A program made the position numbers and the translations under genes. Source: Flavobacterium sp. CBA20B-1 (lineage in GTDB: Bacteria > Bacteroidota > Bacteroidia > Flavobacteriales > Flavobacteriaceae). Taken from it: a DNA stretch of 64,000 nt. Under the pieces are notes generated by a model that was not told the DNA's origin, did not search any database, and saw only the letters and a list, made by a program, of their open reading frames with translations. Of this stretch, positions 27,465 through 34,770 are shown piece by piece (within the stretch, counting starts at the first letter, position 1; each line of letters begins with the position of its first letter). The DNA lies in contig NZ_CP092370.1 in the NCBI RefSeq assembly GCF_028473145.1, forward strand, positions 1,984,001 through 2,048,000, read 5' to 3'.

Positions 27465-28169
27465 ATGAAATTTAAAGCAACTTTTTTTATGATATTGCTG
27501 TTTTCACTTACAGAAAATGCAAACTCGCAAGCAGTAGAGTAAAATGTATTCGCCGAAACGGATTATTCCTTTCAAGACGCATCTGGTTTGCCATCGAATC
27601 TATTGAATATGTCTATGCCTGAAAAAATCAAAACTACAGGCTCTGAATATGTAAACGAATCGTTCAGTGAAGCAACTGTTAACAATGGCTCTCAATTTTT
27701 TGATTTAAGATATAATAATTATACCGGCTATTTTGAATATAAAAAATCTGCAATAGAAACAATTATTATAGCAAAGGAAAAAAATAAAGAAATACAGTTT
27801 AAAGATGGTAGAAAATATGTTTTGAAGAATATTGTAGAAAAAAAAGAACAAAAACCAACCTATTTGCTGGCTGTAGGCAATTCTAGCAGTGCTTTAAAAT
27901 TATTTAAACAAGAAATTGTAACCTATATTGCTTATCAAGAAGCTTTAAATAGTTATCAAGAACAAAAATTACCAGAATATAAATTGCAAAAACCTTTGTA
28001 TTTTATAGAACATGAAAATACTATAACTGCTGATCAGAAGAGTAAAGACATAGAAAAAATGTTTCCTGCTCATGCCAAAGAAATCAAAAAATTTATTAAA
28101 CAAAAAAACATCGATTTTAATTCTGATGATCTAATTTTGGTTCAAAATTATTTGAATTCGATTCTTTAA
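27465..28169 (+). pseudogene. secreted-protein gene interrupted by an in-frame stop
   Basis: An ATG at 27465 opens a signal-peptide-like start (MKFKATFFMILLFSLTENAN, then SQAVE). It runs into TAA at 27540-27542 and continues in the same frame for 208 codons to 28169. The continuation (NVFAETDYSFQDASGLPSNL) lacks a good start, while the signal peptide belongs naturally in front of it. The simplest reading is a nonsense mutation (or a sequencing error) in a gene for a secreted protein of about 233 residues. Its mature part is Lys-rich and unassigned. An internal TTG or ATG start at 27588-27609 would give a cytoplasmic product and seems less likely. Confidence 0.65.
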
Positions 28170-28229
28170 AAGAAGCATAATAGTAGGAAAAAAAATAGAA
28201 TGGTGAAATTACCTTTCAGATGAGATAAA

Positions 28230-28269
28230 TTAGAAAAGGCTTGGATATTAAAAACCAAGCCTTTTCTAA
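28230..28269. terminator. bidirectional terminator hairpin
   Basis: Perfect 15-bp stem, TTAGAAAAGGCTTGG paired with CCAAGCCTTTTCTAA, with a 10-base loop. It lies between the converging broken gene and the metalloprotease gene. Confidence 0.9.
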
Positions 28270-28286
28270 TTCAAATGATATTATAG

Positions 28287-30560
28287 CTACTTCTTAATGA
28301 ATTTATGTGTAGTAGTGTGTTTATCCGTTTTAATAACCAAAATGTATGTGCCTGTGGTTAAATCAGCAACATTTATCTGCTGGTCAATTAGACTAGAATT
28401 TTGGTGAGAAACCGTTTTAATGAATCTTCCGTTTAAATCAAAAATATTAAATGTAACGGTTCCGGTATCTTTCGTAGAAAAGCCAACATTTAAAACACTT
28501 GTAGTAGGATTAGGATAGATTTTTAAATCGTTTAAAGCCAATTCTTCAGTGCTTAAATTTGGATCCCACAAAGTGAACTTTTTAGAAACAGTATAGAAAA
28601 TGTTTCCAACTGCTTCAATTTTTATACGCGCCTCATACGTGCTGGTTAAATTGGTTGGTATCGTAACTGTTGCAGACCCGTTATTTGGTACGTTGGAAGC
28701 AATAGGTGTAAACGTTAATCCTGCATCTGTTGACACTAAAATGTTTACATTAGCTGTATTTATATTATTTGCAGTGGTACCTGCCACATTCCAAGTAATT
28801 GTTTTGGTAGAACCCATAAACCATACAGGTTCGGTAGTGTTTGGGTTGTTGTTTGGTGCTGTTATTACAAATGGTCCGGTATTGGCAACCGTGATTGTTG
28901 CAGGTTGGGTGTAAACCACTCGTGCACCGTTTGCATTGTTATCGCGAACGGTTGCCACGAAATTGTATGTTCTTGCTACCATTGATAAACGTTCCCATGT
29001 ATTGCTTACCACACCGTTTGAATTGGTAGTACCAGCTAAAACAGTTTCTAAATTAGGAAACGAACGGTAATTATTCGCAGTAGGCGCTACAGACCTAAAT
29101 GCGGGACCGGTGGTAGTGGTTGCAACAGGTGGTTGAGAAGCTATTTGTGTGTTAACTTGTTCAAACGCATAGCTTAAAGCATCGCCGTCGGCATCGGTAG
29201 CTGTTACACTCAATATAAAAGGTGTTCCATAAGGAATGGTTTTGGGGGTTAATGCCGTTACAACCGGCGCTACATTTGCAACAGTGATTTGTTGCGCACA
29301 AGTAGCAGAAAGTAAAAAAGTTTGCATTTCGCGAATACTTACATAATGATAATAAGCATCAACGTTGCTTTGCATGTCGGGTGGGCAAATACCTGCATAC
29401 GACATAATGGTGCTTCCGCTCCCTGTTTCTACGGCTGTAGAGTTGTTTCTGTTAAATTGGCAAGAATTATTAAAGGTATGGTTTGCACCAAATTGATGTC
29501 CCATTTCATGGGCAACATAATCTACATCATAGGCATCGCCCACTGGTGCGGAAGATCCTGTGATTCCGGATGCTTTGCTCCATGAACTACAAACCGAACC
29601 TAGTGCTGCCAATCCACCTTGACCTGTACTAAAAGTGTGTCCTATATCGTAATTTGATGAACCAATTACATTATCTATAACCGTTTGGCTTTCATCAATT
29701 AAAAAATCGGCATCATTATTTGTGAAATTATCAGATGTGATAAAAATAATATCTTTATTGTTAGCAATAAGATTTAGGTGAACGTTAAGCTCTCTCTCAA
29801 AAATTTGATTTAAACGGGTTAATGTAACATTCATGGCTGCCAACACGATGTTTTTCTTTTGATCTACCGTTGTGTTAGGTGTGCCAGAAGGAGCATTGTT
29901 AATGTGAAAAGCAGCATATTCTATCGTGCATGCCAAAGCCAATCGGTAGGTTCTTCGTTTGTTATCTAAGCTGAAAGATTGAATAGGATTTTCTAACGAA
30001 GTAATGGCATCATCAAAATGATCTCCGGTCACCAAGCATGAAAAATTGCTTTTTGGTAATTCTAAGTTGTTTCTTTGATAAGCAATAACGTTGTTTAAAT
30101 CGTTGGTATAATTATCAATATAAAAAACAGATCCATCGGTTTTCATTCCCATACCATGTAATCCAAATATGTCCGAAATACTAATACTGATACTATTTCC
30201 GGGGTTTTTTATATCAACTGCTTTTAAACTTCGAATGTTTTTCACGGTTGATGCCAATTCTGATTCCATTGCTGGATTGTCGTAAACCCAATAATTAGAA
30301 AAATTCCCATTGCCGTCGGGAAATGCCAATACTAAAGGAGAAGGTTCATTAGACAAGGATGGCGCATCTTTCACGCGTTCCAACAAATTTTTTACATCCA
30401 CTTGATAAATTTCAAAAGTATGTGGAATGTGTTTTCTCACAAATTTTTCTTTTTCCGAAAATTTGCGCTCTGAAGCATTCGAAAATGCATTAAACTGGGC
30501 AAATAGGTTTGCGGTACATAAAAGCACCACGAAACAAATCATTTTGTTGTAAAATTTCAT
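28287..30560 (-). CDS. secreted reprolysin-type zinc metalloprotease with T9SS type A sorting domain
   Basis: The 757-residue protein starts at 30560 with a signal peptide (MKFYNKMICFVVLLCTANLF). The catalytic domain (about 195-400) holds the extended zinc motif H351-E-M-G-H355-x5-H361 (HEMGHQFGANH), followed by a Met-turn (GSTIMSYAGICPP). These features define metzincins of the reprolysin type. Two β-sandwich regions follow (440-550 and 555-660). The C-terminal domain (about 683-757, LNDLKIYPNPTTSVLNV to GTYILVIKTD) is the type A sorting signal of the type IX secretion system, which is removed on export. An upstream in-frame ATG at 30635 would spoil the signal peptide. Confidence 0.93.
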   Translation of the reverse strand: MKFYNKMICFVVLLCTANLFAQFNAFSNASERKFSEKEKFVRKHIPHTFEIYQVDVKNLLERVKDAPSLSNEPSPLVLAFPDGNGNFSNYWVYDNPAMESELASTVKNIRSLKAVDIKNPGNSISISISDIFGLHGMGMKTDGSVFYIDNYTNDLNNVIAYQRNNLELPKSNFSCLVTGDHFDDAITSLENPIQSFSLDNKRRTYRLALACTIEYAAFHINNAPSGTPNTTVDQKKNIVLAAMNVTLTRLNQIFERELNVHLNLIANNKDIIFITSDNFTNNDADFLIDESQTVIDNVIGSSNYDIGHTFSTGQGGLAALGSVCSSWSKASGITGSSAPVGDAYDVDYVAHEMGHQFGANHTFNNSCQFNRNNSTAVETGSGSTIMSYAGICPPDMQSNVDAYYHYVSIREMQTFLLSATCAQQITVANVAPVVTALTPKTIPYGTPFILSVTATDADGDALSYAFEQVNTQIASQPPVATTTTGPAFRSVAPTANNYRSFPNLETVLAGTTNSNGVVSNTWERLSMVARTYNFVATVRDNNANGARVVYTQPATITVANTGPFVITAPNNNPNTTEPVWFMGSTKTITWNVAGTTANNINTANVNILVSTDAGLTFTPIASNVPNNGSATVTIPTNLTSTYEARIKIEAVGNIFYTVSKKFTLWDPNLSTEELALNDLKIYPNPTTSVLNVGFSTKDTGTVTFNIFDLNGRFIKTVSHQNSSLIDQQINVADLTTGTYILVIKTDKHTTTHKFIKK

Positions 30561-30581
30561 GCGGTAGAAATATAATCTTTT

Positions 30582-30608
30582 CAAAAGTAATAACTTTATC
30601 TGTAGCAA
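30582..30608 (-). promoter_or_regulatory. promoter of the metalloprotease gene
   Basis: Minus-strand TTG at 30608-30606, a 16-bp spacer, then TACTTTTG at 30589-30582, matching the Bacteroidota TTG / TAnnTTTG promoter; 21 bp before the ATG. Confidence 0.6.
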
Positions 30609-30713
30609 ACATATTCGAGGCTGTTCAATTTTCAAAATTATTAACCTACATTAAGAACCATAATTCGCTACTTTATGTATTTTATTAATAACTTTGAAGA
30701 AAAATTCGATAAA

Positions 30714-31646
30714 ATGAATGTTTTTCATTCGGCACAATCTTTTAAATCTTCCCAAAAAACCATTGTAACGCTTGGTACTTTTGATGGTATGCACATTGGG
30801 CATCAGGCTATTTTGAACAAATTAAAATTGCAAAAAAAAGCAAATGGTTACCAAACTTTGGTGCTTACATTTTTTCCACATCCGCGAATGGTTTTAAAAA
30901 CAGATCATCAAATATCGTTGTTGAATACCATTGAGGAACGCATCAAACTGATTGATCATTTTGGAATTGATTATTTGGTGGTACAAGAATTTACCCAAGA
31001 TTTTGCCAATTTATCTGCCGAAGAATTTGTAAAAACCATTTTGGTAGATCAGTTTAATATCGGGAAGATCATAATTGGATACGACCACCGTTTTGGAAAA
31101 AACCGTTCTGCCAATATTCACGATTTAATAGAATTTGGAAAAAAATACCATTTTGATGTGGAACAAATTTCTGCCGAAGAATTAAACGATGTTTCTATAA
31201 GTTCCACTAAAATTCGCAATGCACTAAAAGTGGGCGATGTTGCTTTGGCAAAAAACTATTTGGGCTATCCGTATATGCTTTCGGGCAAAGTGGTTTCGGG
31301 CAAACAGTTGGGAAGAACCATTGGATATCCCACCGCTAATATACACATTGCTGAAGATTACAAACTCATTCCTGCAATTGGCGTTTATGTGGTGGGCGTT
31401 ACGGTTAAAGGCAAAGAGTATTACGGAATGTTGAGCATAGGCACAAACCCAACGGTTGGAGGAACCGAAAAAACGGTAGAAGTGTATATTTTTGATTTTA
31501 ATGATATGATTTATGAAGAGGAAATAACCGTACGTTTTTTAACTAAAATTCGAGAAGAAATCCATTTTTCTTCGGTGGATGTATTGATAGAAGCATTAAA
31601 AAGTGACGAGATTTTTTCTAGAAACTTCCTTTCAACAATGGAATAA
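30714..31646 (+). CDS. ribF: bifunctional riboflavin kinase / FAD synthetase
   Basis: The 310-residue enzyme phosphorylates riboflavin to FMN and adenylates FMN to FAD. The N-terminal nucleotidyltransferase domain shows TLGTFDGMHIGHQ and the later ISSTKIRNAL. The C-terminal flavokinase domain shows GRTIGYPTANI and SIGTNPTVGG. The start at 30714 (MNVFHSAQSFKSS) suits the family length. An upstream ATG at 30675 would add 13 residues. No FMN riboswitch is visible in front. The next gene begins 2 bp after the stop, so both are probably co-transcribed. Confidence 0.96.
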   Translation: MNVFHSAQSFKSSQKTIVTLGTFDGMHIGHQAILNKLKLQKKANGYQTLVLTFFPHPRMVLKTDHQISLLNTIEERIKLIDHFGIDYLVVQEFTQDFANLSAEEFVKTILVDQFNIGKIIIGYDHRFGKNRSANIHDLIEFGKKYHFDVEQISAEELNDVSISSTKIRNALKVGDVALAKNYLGYPYMLSGKVVSGKQLGRTIGYPTANIHIAEDYKLIPAIGVYVVGVTVKGKEYYGMLSIGTNPTVGGTEKTVEVYIFDFNDMIYEEEITVRFLTKIREEIHFSSVDVLIEALKSDEIFSRNFLSTME

Positions 31647-31648
31647 TT

Positions 31649-33025
31649 ATGTGGAAAAAAGCATTTCAAAAAATAGATAACTCATCGCTGGTAGTTTTCC
31701 GGATTTTTTTCGGAATCATTTTTCTTGCCGAAGCGGTTGGTGCATTAGCATTAAAATGGGTTGATCGAAATTTTGTTGATACTACTACCAATTTTACCTT
31801 CATAGGGTTTGAATGGCTGCTGTATCTTCAAAACGAAACCATGTATGTAGTTTTTGGTTTAATGGCAGTGGCCTCAGTAGGAGTGATGTTGGGCTATAAA
31901 TACCGATTTTCTGTTATTGCGTTAACGGTTTTATGGAGTTTGTCTTATTTCGGACAAAAGACATCGTACAACAACCATTACTATTTAATGTGGCTTATTG
32001 GACTGATCATGTGTTTTTTACCTGCAAACGCCAATGCTTCTATCGATGCGAAACAAAATCCGTCGATAAAAAAGAACTACATGCCGCAATGGGTTCGATT
32101 GGTTTTTATCATCCAAGTAAGTTGTGTGTATTTCTATGCCACCATTGCTAAGTTTTACCCAGATTGGTTAGATGGAACGGTAACGCGCAATATGTTTTCT
32201 GGAATGAACAATGTGCCCGAAATCGTGCAAATTTTATTCAAAAAAACCGAATTTCAGCTTTTTATCGCCTATATGGGAATTGCTTTTGACGGATTAATTG
32301 TTCCGGCGCTGTTGTGGAAACGTACCCGTTGGTTTGCAATTATTGCTTCGTTAATTTTTCATATATTTAATTCAATTACCTTGCAAATTGGCGTGTTTCC
32401 GTACTTTGCATTGAGCTTTTGTGTGTTCTTTTTTCCACCTCATCAAATTCGGAATTTCTTTTTTAGAAAAAGACCAAAAGAAGACTACAACGAAGAAACA
32501 ACTGCGAATTACAGTACTATTTTTAAATACTTTTTTGTTCCGTATTTAATCATTCAGATTTTATTGCCCATTCGACACTGGTTTTTTAAAGACGATGTAT
32601 TGTGGACCGAAGAAGCACATCGATTAAGCTGGCGCATGATGTTAAGATCGCGAACAGGAGAAACATACTTTAAAGTGATCGATAAAAATACCAATGAACG
32701 CTTAGCATTTAGCAACACAGAATTATTGAACCAAAAACAGCGTTCGCGTTTAAATGCACCCGATGTGATCTGGCAAATGGCACAGAAAATTAAAGAGCAT
32801 TTTAAAGAACAAGGAAAAGATGTGGCCGTGTATGCCGAACGAAGCAATGTAAGTATCAATATGCACCCAAGTAGCCGATTGATTGATCCTACTGTTGATT
32901 TAACAACCGTAAAATGGAGCCATTTTAAACATCATGACTGGATTTTGGAACGAAAACTTTCGAAAGATCCTCCTTCGAAAAGGCACGCAGTTCAAAACCT
33001 GAAGCGGTTAAAACACCAAAAGTAA
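31649..33025 (+). CDS. HTTM-domain integral membrane protein
   Basis: The 458-residue protein has about eight hydrophobic helices in the first 320 residues (FRIFFGIIFLAEAVGALAL, WLLYLQNETMYVVFGLMA). It also has the pattern SYNNHYYLMWLIGLIMCFLP and the YFYATIAKFYPDWL motif typical of the HTTM group, which is related to vitamin K-dependent γ-carboxylase. The last 140 residues form a soluble domain (WRMMLRSRTGETYF). The substrate of bacterial HTTM proteins is not known. The gene follows ribF by 2 bp. Its final 101 bp overlap the oppositely oriented lpxH-like gene, which is unusual. Confidence 0.85.
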   Translation: MWKKAFQKIDNSSLVVFRIFFGIIFLAEAVGALALKWVDRNFVDTTTNFTFIGFEWLLYLQNETMYVVFGLMAVASVGVMLGYKYRFSVIALTVLWSLSYFGQKTSYNNHYYLMWLIGLIMCFLPANANASIDAKQNPSIKKNYMPQWVRLVFIIQVSCVYFYATIAKFYPDWLDGTVTRNMFSGMNNVPEIVQILFKKTEFQLFIAYMGIAFDGLIVPALLWKRTRWFAIIASLIFHIFNSITLQIGVFPYFALSFCVFFFPPHQIRNFFFRKRPKEDYNEETTANYSTIFKYFFVPYLIIQILLPIRHWFFKDDVLWTEEAHRLSWRMMLRSRTGETYFKVIDKNTNERLAFSNTELLNQKQRSRLNAPDVIWQMAQKIKEHFKEQGKDVAVYAERSNVSINMHPSSRLIDPTVDLTTVKWSHFKHHDWILERKLSKDPPSKRHAVQNLKRLKHQK

Positions 33026-33743
33026 AGTACTGAATCCAATCGCCTAAATTGATGTATAAGGCATTTGCATTGTTTTTCAAGGGAAGTGTCATGGGTAAAT
33101 GGCGGTGACCAAAAACAAAGTAATCAGCAAATTGTTCGTTCACCTTTTTGTTGGCGTATAAAATGAGCCATTCGTTATCTTCGCCTAAATATTTAGCATC
33201 GTCATCGCCTGAAATCAGTTTGTTTTTCACCGATAGATATTCCGCCAAACGCACACCAATATCAGGATGCAACCAACGAAACAACCATTTTGAAAACCGG
33301 TTGGTAAACACTTTTTTCATGCGTTTGTAACCTTTATCACCCGGACCCAAACCATCGCCATGACCAATAAAAAGGGTTTTGTTGAATATTTTAAACACTT
33401 TAGGTTCATGAAAAACAGGAATATCCAATTCTTCCTCAAAATAATCCTCCATCCATAAATCATGATTTCCTACAAAAAAATAAATAGGCAAACCGCTGTC
33501 GCGCATCTGTGCCAATTTTCCTAAAATACGTACAAATCCTTTGGGAACTACCTTTTTATATTCAAACCAAAAATCGAACAAATCGCCCACGATAAACAAT
33601 GCACCTGCATCTTTCTCGATAGCATTTAACCACTTTAAAAACAAGGCTTCGCGCGGAAGACTTTTTTCACGAGTAGGCGCTCCGAAATGATGATCAGACG
33701 TAAAATAAACTTTTTTATCTTTAGGAATTTCGAGTGTAATCAT
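32925..33743 (-). CDS. UDP-2,3-diacylglucosamine diphosphatase (LpxH-like)
   Basis: The 272-residue calcineurin-like metallophosphoesterase carries all metal motifs: SDHHFG (residues 16-21), VGDLFDFWFEY, GNHDLWMEDYF, the internal HGDGLGPGDKGYK and FGHRHLPM. Enzymes with these motifs hydrolyse the lipid A precursor UDP-diacylglucosamine to lipid X at the inner membrane. It is somewhat longer than typical LpxH because of a C-terminal tail (LRAFSKEDLSKVFVPKSSHDV) that overlaps the end of the HTTM gene. It is preceded by the queD-like gene with 2 bp between them. Confidence 0.88.
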   Translation of the reverse strand: MITLEIPKDKKVYFTSDHHFGAPTREKSLPREALFLKWLNAIEKDAGALFIVGDLFDFWFEYKKVVPKGFVRILGKLAQMRDSGLPIYFFVGNHDLWMEDYFEEELDIPVFHEPKVFKIFNKTLFIGHGDGLGPGDKGYKRMKKVFTNRFSKWLFRWLHPDIGVRLAEYLSVKNKLISGDDDAKYLGEDNEWLILYANKKVNEQFADYFVFGHRHLPMTLPLKNNANALYINLGDWIQYFTFGVLTASGFELRAFSKEDLSKVFVPKSSHDV

Positions 33744-33745
33744 GT

Positions 33746-34198
33746 TTACGAATTGTCAGAAGCAAACCATTCGGCATACGAACTTTCGGTTTCTTGTAAA
33801 CGCAAAGAGAACAACTTAATATTTTCGGGCAAACGGTTTTTGATACGTTCGGCAAAATCAATTACTAAATTTTCGCTAGTGGGCTGGTAATCAACCAAAA
33901 TCACATGATGACCGCGTTGTTCCAATTCTTTAGCCAATTCAACATGCGGCGTGTTTTGATTAAAAACCGTTGCATGATCAAACTGATCTACCACTTCTTC
34001 TTTAACAATGGTTTTTAAATCAGTAAAATCGATCACCATTCCGTATTTCACATGATTTTTATCGGTAATAGGTTGCCCAATAACGGTAACCGACAGTTTG
34101 TAGCTGTGTCCGTGAACATTTCTGCATTTCCCGTCGTAACCATAAAGTGCATGACCGGTTTCAAAAGTAAATTGTTTGGTGATTCTGATAAAACTCAT
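33746..34198 (-). CDS. queD: 6-carboxy-5,6,7,8-tetrahydropterin synthase (QueD-like)
   Basis: The 150-residue enzyme of the 6-pyruvoyl-tetrahydropterin synthase fold has zinc His residues in FETGHALYGY and in CRNVHGHSY. The latter also holds the catalytic Cys spacing of QueD. Further motifs are MVIDFTDLK, DQFDHATVF, PTSENLVIDF and the C-terminal LQETESSYAEW. QueD makes a queuosine precursor. A biopterin synthase role is less likely given the CxxxHGH form. A TAATTTTG sequence at 34223-34216 on the minus strand, 18 bp upstream, is a plausible -7 box. Confidence 0.9.
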   Translation of the reverse strand: MSFIRITKQFTFETGHALYGYDGKCRNVHGHSYKLSVTVIGQPITDKNHVKYGMVIDFTDLKTIVKEEVVDQFDHATVFNQNTPHVELAKELEQRGHHVILVDYQPTSENLVIDFAERIKNRLPENIKLFSLRLQETESSYAEWFASDNS

Positions 34199-34258
34199 GA
34201 TGCGAAAATTTTTAGCAAAATTAGTGATTTAAAATTTAATAGCTGATACAGCTTGGCT

Positions 34259-34290
34259 AAAAACCACAGATGCACAGATTATCACAGAAT
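34259..34290. repeat. CACAGAT-type short repeat
   Basis: AAAACCACAGATGCACAGAT continues into TATCACAGAATT, giving three tandem CACAGA words. From memory, intergenic sequences with this wording are common across Bacteroidota genomes. It opens the 574-bp gene-free stretch between queD and the IS element. Confidence 0.5.
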
Positions 34291-34379
34291 TAATTGAAGT
34301 ATGCATTATGAGAAACTGAATCGAGTGCAACTTGGCGAAACCTATCATTCCGAAGAAGTATGAACCTCAAATGGAAGAT

Positions 34380-34440
34380 TCTTCACTTCCTACAAAGCTT
34401 CTAGATTGTAACCACTTAAACAGGTGGTGAATTTTTCGAA
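34380..34440 (-). pseudogene. decayed fragment of an enoyl-CoA hydratase gene
   Basis: Read on the minus strand, this stretch matches the intact gene at about 36656-36712 (roughly 40 of 48 bases by eye, no gaps). The encoded remnant CFEKFTTCLSGYNLEAL-stop aligns with ALEQFTTRLSSYNPEALY of the intact protein. Both a stop codon and several replacements are present, so it is non-functional. Nothing on either side continues the similarity. It marks an old partial duplication on the far side of the IS element. Confidence 0.65.
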
Positions 34441-34468
34441 ACATTTTTTATTCTAAAAAAAAATGTTT

Positions 34469-34770
34469 TATATTTGGATAAAATAATGGAGTTTTTTTCT
34501 CAATTATGTTTTTTAAAAGTTAATAATTAAAAGTCTGTGAATTTTTTTTGCAGACTTTTTTTGGAAATTAAAGAAATCATACTATATTTACAGTATAATT
34601 TTTTTCATAAATTTATAAATTTAAAATTAATAAGTTAAAGCCTGCTTTTTTTTGCAGGCTTTTTTTTGAAAATTAAGAAATATATCTACATTTGGTATAA
34701 TAAAATTTTGTCATAAGAATTTTGTTATTAATTAATTGAATAAGAGGCTGTCCAAAAAGGATAGCCTCTT
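34469..34770 (+). repeat. three tandem promoter-leader-hairpin modules (period about 106 bp)
   Basis: Each module has a -7 box (TATATTTG at 34469, TATATTTA at 34583, TACATTTG at 34687). About 50 AT-rich bases follow, then a hairpin with a T run (34529-34559, 34637-34662, 34742-34770; the third stem is followed by TTTG only). Modules 2 and 3 also have TTG 19 and 18 bp before the -7 box, formed by the end of the preceding T run. The stems of modules 1 and 2 differ by a compensating T-A to C-G change. The third hairpin is the end of the IS1182-type element. Each module could make a short RNA of some 70 nucleotides. Confidence 0.55.

Noticed and set aside
30561..30713. possible FMN riboswitch before ribF
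   Set aside because: The gap is short and AT-rich and lacks the conserved G-rich RFN-element sequences; it also holds the divergent protease promoter.
34469..34770. integron-like attC array
   Set aside because: Hairpins have T runs and promoters between them, there are no gene cassettes and no integrase gene in the window.
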